Positions 14,836-21,786 of a stretch of 44,259 nt of DNA are shown piece after piece. Positions within the stretch are counted from its first letter, which is position 1, and every line of letters begins with the position of its first letter. The notes beneath the pieces are model-generated. The model did no database searches. It was given only the letters and a program-made list of their open reading frames with translations, and was not told the origin of the DNA. Made by a program: the position numbers and the translations under genes. The stretch is from a virus: positions 1 through 44,259 of IMG/VR virus record IMGVR_UViG_3300027969_002885; one strand, given 5' to 3'.

Positions 14836-14866
14836 ACATACTGTCTTAGTATGTATCACTATTATA
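14836..14866 (-). promoter_or_regulatory. pqqA promoter and leader inverted repeat
   Basis: On the minus strand, TATAAT lies at 14866-14861. It is followed in the leader by ACATACT-AAGAC-AGTATGT (14854-14836), a perfect 7-bp inverted repeat with a 5-base spacer, and then the ribosome site. No good TTGACA is at the right distance. The repeat could be an operator just downstream of the start point or an RNA hairpin ahead of the ribosome site. Confidence 0.6.
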
Positions 14867-14928
14867 CACGGAAAAATCAGAAATAACATAGTGAAAATCA
14901 TTGTTCTTACTAAGTGTAAACACTTAGA

Positions 14929-14954
14929 GAAAAAGGCTCCAAAGAGCCTTTTCT
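14929..14954 (-). terminator. Intrinsic terminator of the tmRNA unit
   Basis: AAAAGGCTC-TTTG-GAGCCTTTTT on the minus strand: a 5-bp GC-rich core extended by A/T pairs, with a U-run. It lies right after the tmRNA coding piece. An 18-base near-perfect palindrome (14910-14927, CTAAGTGT-AA-ACACTTAG on the plus strand) lies immediately beyond it. Confidence 0.82.
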
Positions 14955-15177
14955 GATTTTCTGTTACGAGGTATGTCTTACCCTAAGCTGCCTTTATCAG
15001 GCTGCTAATGCGAACTGTGAGTCGTTTGCGGTTACTTTTTTCGCTTCTTCGGCCGGGCCTAACGTCTTTCTATGCTATGAGCATAGCGACTATTGCTTTT
15101 CCCCCAACCCTACGGTTTTCACATTACCGTGCTGTCCACTCTATTACTTGTTGCCCTGTCGAATCTAGGTCAGGCCC
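14955..15177 (-). ncRNA. ssrA: Permuted tmRNA, coding piece (tag ANDSQFALAA)
   Basis: Read from 15177 downward, the RNA starts GGGCCTGACCTAGATTCGAC, matching the 5' end of tmRNA (acceptor strand plus D-analogue, as E. coli GGGGCUGAUUCUGGAUUCGAC). A pseudoknot-like ACGGT/ACCGT stem follows, then a CTATGCT/AGCATAG hairpin. The resume region AGTAACC-GCA opens an in-frame tag, A-NDSQFALAA, then TGA. The 5' strand GGGCCTG pairs with CAGGTCC of the acceptor piece at 15560-15632, giving a 7-bp acceptor stem with the G3·U70 pair that alanyl-tRNA synthetase needs. No T-arm or CCA follows the tag; a terminator does. So the gene is circularly permuted. The exact 3' end is not known; 14955 is approximate. 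Confidence 0.88.
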
Positions 15178-15178
15178 A

Positions 15179-15547
15179 TCATAAAGAAACTTGTTTGACA
15201 TACTGCTCACCGTCACCGGTAACATACCAATACTCATCATCGTTGACTATGTATCCCGAGTCTGCCAAACTATCCATAGCATTGTCAAATGCTTGGGTGC
15301 GTGACTCATCTTCTACATAGTCTAATCCTGACATGATGGCAGTATAGATTCCTTTTAGTATTAGAATTTTACCTAATCCCTTGCCTTGAAGGGTTGGATC
15401 TAACTCTACTAAACTTCTTCCACTATCTGCATCGTATTGAAACGTTCCTGCATATTGCCCGCCAACGTTCATTTCAACACCAATGGTATTACTACCTTTT
15501 GTTGTATTGAAACTTAGTTTTGCACCGGCAATCTCATTAATACGCAT
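15179..15547 (-). CDS. GNAT-like acetyltransferase inside the split tmRNA gene
   Basis: A 122-aa protein from ATG 15547 (MRINEIAGAK). The segment VELDPTLQGKGLGKILILKG carries the acetyl-CoA-binding Q/RxxGxG/A motif of GNAT acetyltransferases, preceded by beta strands and followed by a helix. It is shorter than typical GNAT proteins (about 150 aa) and may be a minimal form. The gene starts 12 bases after the encoded CCA of the tmRNA acceptor piece, with an AAGGAAG ribosome site. Its TGA ends one base before the first base of the tmRNA coding piece. It therefore fills the spacer that is normally excised between the two tmRNA halves. The substrate is unknown. A TTG three bases upstream is a less likely start. 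Confidence 0.72.
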   Translation of the reverse strand: MRINEIAGAKLSFNTTKGSNTIGVEMNVGGQYAGTFQYDADSGRSLVELDPTLQGKGLGKILILKGIYTAIMSGLDYVEDESRTQAFDNAMDSLADSGYIVNDDEYWYVTGDGEQYVKQVSL

Positions 15548-15559
15548 CAAACTTCCTTA

Positions 15560-15632
15560 TGGTGGACCTGGGGGGATTCGCACCCCCGTCCAGAACACTT
15601 TTCTCTTTGCTTCATACAGCAATAACTTACTC
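15560..15632 (-). ncRNA. ssrA: Permuted tmRNA, acceptor piece
   Basis: Read on the minus strand, the piece ends GGAC-GGGGG-TGCGAAT-CCCCC-CAGGTCC-ACCA, the exact layout of the tmRNA 3' end (E. coli: GGAC, 5-bp T-stem, 7-base loop, acceptor strand, ACCA). CCA is encoded, ending at 15560. CAGGTCC pairs with GGGCCTG of the coding piece. TGCTGT near 15615-15620 can pair with ACAGCA of the coding piece as the inner end of helix P2, as in E. coli where GCAUG/CAUGC occupies that place. The 5' boundary is a guess, since it overlaps the last codons of the 49-aa gene upstream. It precedes the coding piece, so the order is reversed relative to one-piece tmRNA. Confidence 0.87.
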
Positions 15633-15776
15633 TTTTGATTTGTCAAAGACTGAATCTAACCAATCTCTAGCTTCCTCTTCGCTGTCAAAAAACGGACTAA
15701 TACATTGTTGCTTTTCGTTTACATAAAACCAAGTATATGTAACCATACCCGCATCTCTGTAACGTATTAGCTTCAT
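15627..15776 (-). CDS. Small hypothetical protein (49 aa)
   Basis: Begins MKLIRYRDAG with ATG 15776 and ends DSVFDKSKE. The second half (FFDSEEEARDWLDSVF) is a predicted amphipathic helix, and the first half reads as beta strands (MVTYTWFYVN). The stop codon lies at or inside the 5' end of the tmRNA acceptor piece, so tmRNA could be cut from the same transcript. Unknown function; coding pattern and neighbours make it a probable gene. Confidence 0.58.
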   Translation of the reverse strand: MKLIRYRDAGMVTYTWFYVNEKQQCISPFFDSEEEARDWLDSVFDKSKE

Positions 15777-15778
15777 AA

Positions 15779-15865
15779 TTAGTCATCTATCTTTTCAATA
15801 GCATCTTTGCAGACTACCATATAATACAAAAACACTGATCCCAATATCAATAATATCCAACTCAT
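15779..15865 (-). CDS. Tiny membrane peptide (28 aa)
   Basis: ATG 15865 follows an AAGGAGAC ribosome site. Residues 2-18 (SWILLILGSVFLYYMVV) form one membrane span, and the tail is charged (CKDAIEKIDD). The stop is two bases ahead of the next start. Short single-span peptides are common in phage takeover regions, but no role can be given. Confidence 0.55.
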   Translation of the reverse strand: MSWILLILGSVFLYYMVVCKDAIEKIDD

Positions 15866-15906
15866 GATAGTCTCCTTAGTATACTACATTATTTAGCTAA
15901 GGACAA

Positions 15907-18444
15907 TTATTTTTGGTCAAAACGTATACGCAACCATTCCCAATCATAAGTCAACATAAGTTTATTAAAATCCCCGCCAACTTCTTTGTAGTATTTAACC
16001 GCATCTTCTGCACCGTTGACGGACTGCTCTCCGAACTTTCCGTCACCTTTTGTAAGCCAAATACTTAATCTAAACTTACTGTCATTGTCGGTAGCATGTG
16101 ACAACTTAATACATTCACGGAACGCTGTTCTCCAAGTATCCCATTCGTTAGTATTATACATAGCTATACCAGAATCAATATCTACTACTTCAGTTGTGCT
16201 ATCCATAGTAAAGTCTAACCCGCGTACTACAGTATTCAATGTTAATTTTTTATTGTTAGCGACAATAGCTTGATGTCCGTAAACTAACCCGTTTACAGGA
16301 TTAGTTGCTCTGAATATATAATGTCTGCGTGATTTATATATGTTGGGTTGCCAATTGAAGTCAAAATCATCTCTTACTTTCAATTTAGCATTGACTAAGA
16401 AATACCACGGGGTATTACTAGCATTTGCTGCCGCATGTTGACTTGCTACACGACCTTTAACACCATCAATTCGCACGATCCTATTAGGTAAATTAAGTGA
16501 CAGTAAATGTTCATAATTAGCATCCGCACATGCCTCACCATTACTAAAGAATATAATATCCAGTGGTTCAACTGTTTCTTCAAACTTGTGTTCAATAACA
16601 TAGTCATAGTCAGTAATCTTATCATAAAAGAAAGTCACGGCTGCTTTAGGTATAATAGCTTCACTTGGGAATAAATGCACACTGATTTTATCTGCTTTAA
16701 TTAGGTTGTGATTATAATTACTTGTACCCTTTACAAAATGCATGTATGCTGTTGTAAACTTATTCTCCATACATGCATCAAATATGCTATCCTCATAAAC
16801 GATTTTATCTATCTTTAAATCAGCTTGCACTTTATCAATATATTTGTTTTCTGTTGCGTTATCATGACCTCGGTACATGATTGCAGGCATTATTTCAGGT
16901 GTATGAAATTTAGTACCAACAATGTGATTAAATTTTTCTTCTAGTTCCTCGGGGTGCCAACTAAAGTCAAATGTATCTCTATCAATTACCTCAATGAAAC
17001 GCCAATTGCGAATATTAGGTTTCTTTGTAACTCTCATTGTATTAATATATTTTTTATCTGTCCCATTTCTAAAACGATAAGTTGGTCCGCCTGTACGTTG
17101 ATGTTGTGTTCCAAAAACAAATATAGTAGGAGGTTCAGTTGGCTTTGGGCACCAGCTATAGTCAAAATTAGAGTCTTCGATATCTTCAGGTATTTCCCAA
17201 TTTTCTTTATCAGGTGTTAATGTAGCTTTTATATCGTTAATATATTTCTTTTCAATTGCACCCTTGACACGATACAAAATAGTAGGCATATCTTCTGAGT
17301 TATGCCATTGATTTCCAAATACATATATGTAAGGAGGTTCGTCTTCATCAGGATGCCAGCTATAATCAAACTCTACATTTGAGACCACTGGTCTATATGC
17401 ACGATTATCTTTATTATTTTTTTTAGTTGCTCTGAGCAAATCAAAATGTTTTATTACAGTTGCGTTAGGCGCATTGTATTTGGGGCCGCCATTTTTTTGC
17501 CATTGTGTTCCAAACTGCCATATATATGCTGGTTCGTCTGGGTGCGGTAGCCAGCTATAATCAAAGTCATCTTCTATGTCATCTGGTATAGTCCACATAG
17601 ATTTATTAGGAGTTAATGTGACTTTGATATCAGTCATATACTTCTTTTCAGTAGCACCCTTTACACGATACAGTAACGTAGGCATTGTTAGACTATCATA
17701 CCATTGATTGCCAAACACATATATGTAGGGCGGATCATTTTTATCTGGATGCCAACTAAAATCAAAATCAATGTTAGGTAATAAAGGTCTCCAGCATCTA
17801 TCTTCTTTATTGTCTTTCTTAGTAGCAATTAGTGCCGATGAGTACTTAGTATGAACTCCGTTTTTTGCAACATAACTAGGACCACCTGTCTTTTGATGTT
17901 GTGTTCCGAATTCCCAGATTAGTGGTGGCTCTGTAGGACTCGGTACCCAACTATAATCAAAATCATCTTCTATATCATCTGGAATAATCCAATTAGTTTT
18001 ATCAGGTGTTAATGTGGCTTTAATTGTATCAATATATTTTTTTTCAGTTGCACCTGAAATTTTGTACTGCATAGTTGGCATTGTAACTGAGTCATACCAT
18101 TGATTTCCAAATACATACACGAAAGGCGGTTCTGTTTCATCAGGATGCCAGCTATAATCAAACTCTACGTTTGCTATTAGTGGTCTCCAATTTCTTAAGT
18201 CTGGCGTAGGTAATCTTATTGCATGTTGGCTTGTTTGATATTTTATACCTTCGTTTTTTGGTATTACAAATCTTGGTCCACCTGTCTTTTGATGTTGTGT
18301 ACCAAACTGATGTATGTATGGTCTGTCATACTTGAATGGTCTCCAATCAAAATCAAAATTACTAGTATCAATGTTTTCAGGGATATCCCAATAACCACTT
18401 GACCATAATTGTTCCCTTCTATCTAATTCTGACGAATCAATCAC
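15907..18444 (-). CDS. Tandem-repeat protein with glycosyltransferase-like C-terminal domain
   Basis: An 845-aa protein starting at GTG 18444, overlapping the carbamoyltransferase stop (GTGA). Residues 1 to about 560 consist of eight units of about 70 aa, each opening with FDYSW or FDFSW-x-P. Two types alternate: A units carry FGTQHQKTGGP, B units carry FGNQWYDS-x2-MP and end with KKYI-x-KATLTPDK. The arrangement is four A-B pairs. The remainder has EPLDIIFFSNGEACADANYEHL and RIDGVKGRVASQHAAANASNTPWYFLVNA, which matches the N-terminal part of the protein at 29754-30701, a GT-A-like fold. A further degenerate FDFNWQP unit lies inside it. The repeats may bind a glycan or protein partner. The function is not known. 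Confidence 0.78.
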   Translation of the reverse strand: MIDSSELDRREQLWSSGYWDIPENIDTSNFDFDWRPFKYDRPYIHQFGTQHQKTGGPRFVIPKNEGIKYQTSQHAIRLPTPDLRNWRPLIANVEFDYSWHPDETEPPFVYVFGNQWYDSVTMPTMQYKISGATEKKYIDTIKATLTPDKTNWIIPDDIEDDFDYSWVPSPTEPPLIWEFGTQHQKTGGPSYVAKNGVHTKYSSALIATKKDNKEDRCWRPLLPNIDFDFSWHPDKNDPPYIYVFGNQWYDSLTMPTLLYRVKGATEKKYMTDIKVTLTPNKSMWTIPDDIEDDFDYSWLPHPDEPAYIWQFGTQWQKNGGPKYNAPNATVIKHFDLLRATKKNNKDNRAYRPVVSNVEFDYSWHPDEDEPPYIYVFGNQWHNSEDMPTILYRVKGAIEKKYINDIKATLTPDKENWEIPEDIEDSNFDYSWCPKPTEPPTIFVFGTQHQRTGGPTYRFRNGTDKKYINTMRVTKKPNIRNWRFIEVIDRDTFDFSWHPEELEEKFNHIVGTKFHTPEIMPAIMYRGHDNATENKYIDKVQADLKIDKIVYEDSIFDACMENKFTTAYMHFVKGTSNYNHNLIKADKISVHLFPSEAIIPKAAVTFFYDKITDYDYVIEHKFEETVEPLDIIFFSNGEACADANYEHLLSLNLPNRIVRIDGVKGRVASQHAAANASNTPWYFLVNAKLKVRDDFDFNWQPNIYKSRRHYIFRATNPVNGLVYGHQAIVANNKKLTLNTVVRGLDFTMDSTTEVVDIDSGIAMYNTNEWDTWRTAFRECIKLSHATDNDSKFRLSIWLTKGDGKFGEQSVNGAEDAVKYYKEVGGDFNKLMLTYDWEWLRIRFDQK

Positions 18445-19937
18445 GAAAGAACCTTTATACCATAATGCATTTCAAATCTATCTGCATCTAATCTAGTATT
18501 AACCATTGGCTCACCCCTAATGTTTAGTGATGTGTTAAGCAACATAGGACAACCAGTTAAGACATACCATTTTTCAAGGAGTTCTCTGATTCCGCTACCA
18601 TCATTCGGGACAGTTTGGACACGACTAGTGCCGTCAACATGGACGATAGCAGGATATAAGTCAGGATACCTACAAGTACTGATGACTTGCATATACTGAC
18701 TATCACGCCAATTGACAGGCATGTTAAAATAATTATGAACATACTCTTCCAGAATGACTGGCGCAAAGGGTCTGAACTTCTGTCTTCGTTTAATTTCATT
18801 TACTTTCTCCTTAATCTTGCTGCCTCTAGGGTCTGCAAGGAGGCTACGGTTTCCGAGTGCGCGGGGGCCGAACTCGGCTCGTCCTGAGGCAACTCCCACA
18901 ATTTGTTCAGTAAGTAGCCTATCCAATAACTGATTAACGGGATAAGGGCCAGGAATATCATACCCGAGATAAGAATTGGTCCAGTTAACTCTACCCCCAA
19001 AAGCCAGAGCGGCAGCACCAAGGCTACTACCACTATCACCGGGGCTAGGCATAATCCATATATTATCAAAGTATTCTCCTAGAAATCTATTTGCTAAACA
19101 GTTTAGTGCTACACCGCCGCCGTATACTAGATTCTTACTACAACCGTTAATTTTTGCACGTTGTAATATATTTTTTAATAAGACTTCTAATAGTAATTGT
19201 CCACTGGCGGCTAAATCTTCATTACTAGCATCTGGTAAATATTCACCCGGAAATCCCAAATGTAAATTGTCTTTAAAATCTATGTTGTAACTATCGGATA
19301 GCAGATCCATATGCATCTGTGGATAGTATTTACTATCACCATATGCTGCCATACCCATTGTAATGTATTCTTCTTCGTTTGGTTTTAATCCAATCCTATC
19401 TGTTAACGAACTGTAAAATAAACCTAAACTGTCAGGGTATTTTTTACTGTATATTTTTTTATACACAGCTTTATGATTGTTATCGTATCTAGCATCCCAG
19501 ACGCTTATAGTGTCAAACTCCCCAATGGCATCAATTATCAATACTGTGGCTTCTGTAAAATTACTTGTTTGAAACCCAGCAGCCGCATGGCAAAGATGAT
19601 GACCATGAGTATGTATTTTCTTTTTACCTAGGCTCTTGTAAGCACCTTGAGCTAAGTATCTGCTAGGAAATAATGTGTTTAAATTTGGATTTTCCCCTGA
19701 GCGTAATTGTCTCAAGTACTTTAACCAAGGACGTTCATAGTAATGTAACTCATAGTCACCTTGAACATATTGCAATGCATCTTTGACTATTGCAGAGCCT
19801 ATATCTTTATCATTTTTTATCCCGCTATATCGTTCATTATGACCCGCAAATAATATGTCGCCGTCTTTGATTACAGCTAAAGATGCATCATGGAATCCAG
19901 CGGATATTCCTATGTAATTTGTATTTTTCATTGTCAC
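18441..19937 (-). CDS. Carbamoyltransferase (NodU/CmcH family)
   Basis: A 498-aa enzyme that transfers a carbamoyl group, via carbamoyl-adenylate from carbamoyl phosphate and ATP, to a hydroxyl of a sugar or antibiotic. Motifs: YIGISAGFHDASLAVIKDG at the start, HTHGHHLCHAAAGFQTS (metal-binding His), TVLIIDAIGE, YGGGVALNCLANR, then GRAEFGPRALGNRSLLADPR and KFRPFAPVI of the YrdC-like part. It is slightly shorter than the usual 550-600 aa. Start GTG 19937 overlaps the upstream stop (GTGA); an ATG at 19931 is an alternative. It follows the sugar gene cluster, so O-carbamoylation of a glycan is a natural reading. Confidence 0.92.
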   Translation of the reverse strand: MTMKNTNYIGISAGFHDASLAVIKDGDILFAGHNERYSGIKNDKDIGSAIVKDALQYVQGDYELHYYERPWLKYLRQLRSGENPNLNTLFPSRYLAQGAYKSLGKKKIHTHGHHLCHAAAGFQTSNFTEATVLIIDAIGEFDTISVWDARYDNNHKAVYKKIYSKKYPDSLGLFYSSLTDRIGLKPNEEEYITMGMAAYGDSKYYPQMHMDLLSDSYNIDFKDNLHLGFPGEYLPDASNEDLAASGQLLLEVLLKNILQRAKINGCSKNLVYGGGVALNCLANRFLGEYFDNIWIMPSPGDSGSSLGAAALAFGGRVNWTNSYLGYDIPGPYPVNQLLDRLLTEQIVGVASGRAEFGPRALGNRSLLADPRGSKIKEKVNEIKRRQKFRPFAPVILEEYVHNYFNMPVNWRDSQYMQVISTCRYPDLYPAIVHVDGTSRVQTVPNDGSGIRELLEKWYVLTGCPMLLNTSLNIRGEPMVNTRLDADRFEMHYGIKVLS

Positions 19938-20050
19938 TTATAGATAAATGGATCTCGTTTCTTCAACTCTTTAAGTCGTTTACGATATTTGTATTCTCTA
20001 ACTAATTTTCCAATTGTATTATAATATAGTGTTTGAAATAAGTTTCTCAT
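19934..20050 (-). CDS. Small basic protein (38 aa)
   Basis: ATG 20050 to TGA 19934, 38 residues, strongly basic in its second half (YKYRKRLKELKKRDPFIYK). The end KKRDPFIY is a motif I recall from other T4-like phages' short proteins. It overlaps the carbamoyltransferase start. A membrane or RNA-binding role is possible; none is shown. Confidence 0.55.
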   Translation of the reverse strand: MRNLFQTLYYNTIGKLVREYKYRKRLKELKKRDPFIYK

Positions 20051-20060
20051 AGTTTATCTT

Positions 20061-20726
20061 TCAGTTATGCCATTCAATAGACGGAAACATTTTGACAGTT
20101 TTGTAATCAATATCATATTTACTGTTTACAATTAGGTCGATAATTTCTATTATAGAATTTGGATCCATTGCATTAGTAGCATCTCCTAACGGGTATGGGG
20201 TATTATCCCATAATGGAGTATTAATCCCACCGGGGTGTATGCTAGAGACTTTGATATGTCTGTCTCTTAGTTCTTTACCAAGTATTCCAGCAAATGCAGT
20301 TAGACCATACTTACTAGCACAATATATACTTTGATTCTCTAATTCTTCTAATCCTGCTACACTATTGATAAAGACTATTTTACTATGATCTGGCATTGAC
20401 TCTAATGCTAATCTGGTTACATACATGGCACCTGACAGGTTAGTATTAATAACACGGTCAATAGTATGGATAGATGTTTGAGTAAACTTGACCATATCAA
20501 ATACCCCTGCATTATTAATCAGTAAATCAATTTCACTATCACCGATGGAATAAAATGTTTTAGATACGTTATCAAAGTTACTAATATCACAAATATGATG
20601 AGTATAATTAGGCATTTCTACATTGGTTCTACTTAATCCAATAACATTGTGATTCTTGCTATAGTGTTTTGCCAGAGCTAAACCTAGACCACTACTAGTG
20701 CCAGTAATCAATATGGTCTTTTTCAT
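20061..20726 (-). CDS. Short-chain dehydrogenase/reductase
   Basis: A classical 221-aa SDR using NAD(P)H. The cofactor motif TGTSSGLG is at 8-15, LINNAG near 89-94, the catalytic Ser lies in FINSVAG, and the Tyr/Lys pair in IYCASKYG. HPGGINTPLW is the post-catalytic PG motif. It overlaps the cyclase gene by 32 bases and is the last enzyme of the cyclase-kinase-RLP-nucleotidyltransferase run. A keto reduction or hydroxyl oxidation of a cyclitol or sugar is the most economical role, by context only. Confidence 0.9.
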   Translation of the reverse strand: MKKTILITGTSSGLGLALAKHYSKNHNVIGLSRTNVEMPNYTHHICDISNFDNVSKTFYSIGDSEIDLLINNAGVFDMVKFTQTSIHTIDRVINTNLSGAMYVTRLALESMPDHSKIVFINSVAGLEELENQSIYCASKYGLTAFAGILGKELRDRHIKVSSIHPGGINTPLWDNTPYPLGDATNAMDPNSIIEIIDLIVNSKYDIDYKTVKMFPSIEWHN

Positions 20727-21786
20727 ATAATCTCATTAGTTGTATTGCTGATTCTAATTCAGTAGGTGTTAGGTCATTGATGATTTTACACTGTCCAATA
20801 GATGCTGGTATAGGTAAGTATTGATTTCCGTTTCTGTGCTTCATTACATCAGACAAGCCTTCTAACAATAATGTGCTATTTAAAAAATCAGTATGAGTTA
20901 CAGGTAGATTCATTTTTCTAGTCAAATTAAATATTCTAGTTAACTCATCCGCTGAAAGAAGGTTTCTAACAGTTGATATACAGCAACTTAATAAACAATC
21001 TAGTATAACTGCTTCTCCGTGAAGTAGATTAGGTAGGTTCTTCATTTCAATTAGAGGACTGAATGAATGACCAAAATCTACTGGTCTTTCTAATTCTTGC
21101 TCCCACAAATTATCATTAAGTTCTTTGGTCATACCTGCAATTGCCCGTTCAATTATTTCAGTTGAATGTGTGGTATTTTGAAATTTGCACTGTAGTAACT
21201 TATCTGAATCTGTTTCTATTAATTCAAACAACTTACTATCTAACACGATTGCTAATTTCAATATCTCTGCAAAGCCATTAGATATTTCTCTATCGGATTG
21301 TGTTTTGATAAACGTAGTGTCAATCAATGTTAGTTGTGGTGGATAAAAACTACCCAAACGATTTCTTCTATTAAAATGATTTATGCTTGTTTTTGCTCCC
21401 ACACTAGCGTCAACGATTGCTAGTAATGTCGTGGGTATACGAATGTAAGGAATACCCCTACGATATATACTACAGCAAAATCCTACTAAGTCTAATAAGA
21501 CTCCGCCACCTATTGCTATGACTGGTTCTGACCTACGTAATATTTTATTTTCTTCTAAGAAGGTTAGTACCATTTCCGCATTTGCCCAATCTTTGTTTTC
21601 TTCGGACGAGTCTATAAATAACAACGAATCTACGTCATCAAATAGTTGATCGGAATATAACTCATAAACATTTCTGTCAATTATAACAATTTTTCTTTTA
21701 CTAGTAACCTCGGATAACGATAATACATTGACAGCTTTACGGATTTCAAATTCAATCAAGAGTGATGTTTTTATGTTACATATCAT
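20695..21786 (-). CDS. Sugar-phosphate cyclase, sedoheptulose-7-phosphate cyclase-like
   Basis: A 363-aa member of the dehydroquinate-synthase superfamily: NAD motif GGGVLLDLVGF (93-103), YRRGIPYIRIPTTLLAIVDASVG (108-130), and zinc ligands E174 (GFAEILK), H240 (DFGHSF) and H256 (LLHGEA). Several features point away from AroB and towards the C7-cyclitol enzymes (2-epi-5-epi-valiolone or desmethyl-4-deoxygadusol synthases): YRRG instead of YLRG, NRLGSFYPP, and the block NLWEQELERPVDFGHSFSPLIEM (read in parts) typical of that group. It would turn sedoheptulose 7-phosphate into a cyclitol. Its start overlaps the kinase stop (ATGA). The exact product cannot be read. Confidence 0.85.
   Translation of the reverse strand: MICNIKTSLLIEFEIRKAVNVLSLSEVTSKRKIVIIDRNVYELYSDQLFDDVDSLLFIDSSEENKDWANAEMVLTFLEENKILRRSEPVIAIGGGVLLDLVGFCCSIYRRGIPYIRIPTTLLAIVDASVGAKTSINHFNRRNRLGSFYPPQLTLIDTTFIKTQSDREISNGFAEILKLAIVLDSKLFELIETDSDKLLQCKFQNTTHSTEIIERAIAGMTKELNDNLWEQELERPVDFGHSFSPLIEMKNLPNLLHGEAVILDCLLSCCISTVRNLLSADELTRIFNLTRKMNLPVTHTDFLNSTLLLEGLSDVMKHRNGNQYLPIPASIGQCKIINDLTPTELESAIQLMRLYEKDHIDYWH

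Noticed and set aside
14929-15177. One-piece tmRNA
   Set aside because: After the tag and stop there is only a terminator; no T-arm or acceptor 3' strand occurs downstream, while a perfect partner lies upstream.
15560-15632. The CCA-ending T-arm could be an ordinary tRNA
   Set aside because: No anticodon arm or D-arm is found upstream within tRNA distance; the GGAC spacing and acceptor pairing with the distant GGGCCTG fit tmRNA instead.
15614-15646. Promoter for the tmRNA acceptor piece (TTGACA at 15646-15641)
   Set aside because: The -35 hexamer is perfect but the bases at the -10 distance (ATTGCT or TATTGC) match poorly, and the start point would fall inside the acceptor piece.
18557-19069. 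Two open frames on the same strand with membrane-like translations (18557-18799 and 18800-19069)
   Set aside because: They lie wholly within the carbamoyltransferase gene in another frame; the carbamoyltransferase motifs confirm its frame.
20695-21786. AroB (dehydroquinate synthase)
   Set aside because: YRRG, NRLGSFYPP and the NLWE...VDFGHSFSP block fit the C7-cyclitol cyclases better; no other shikimate gene is present.
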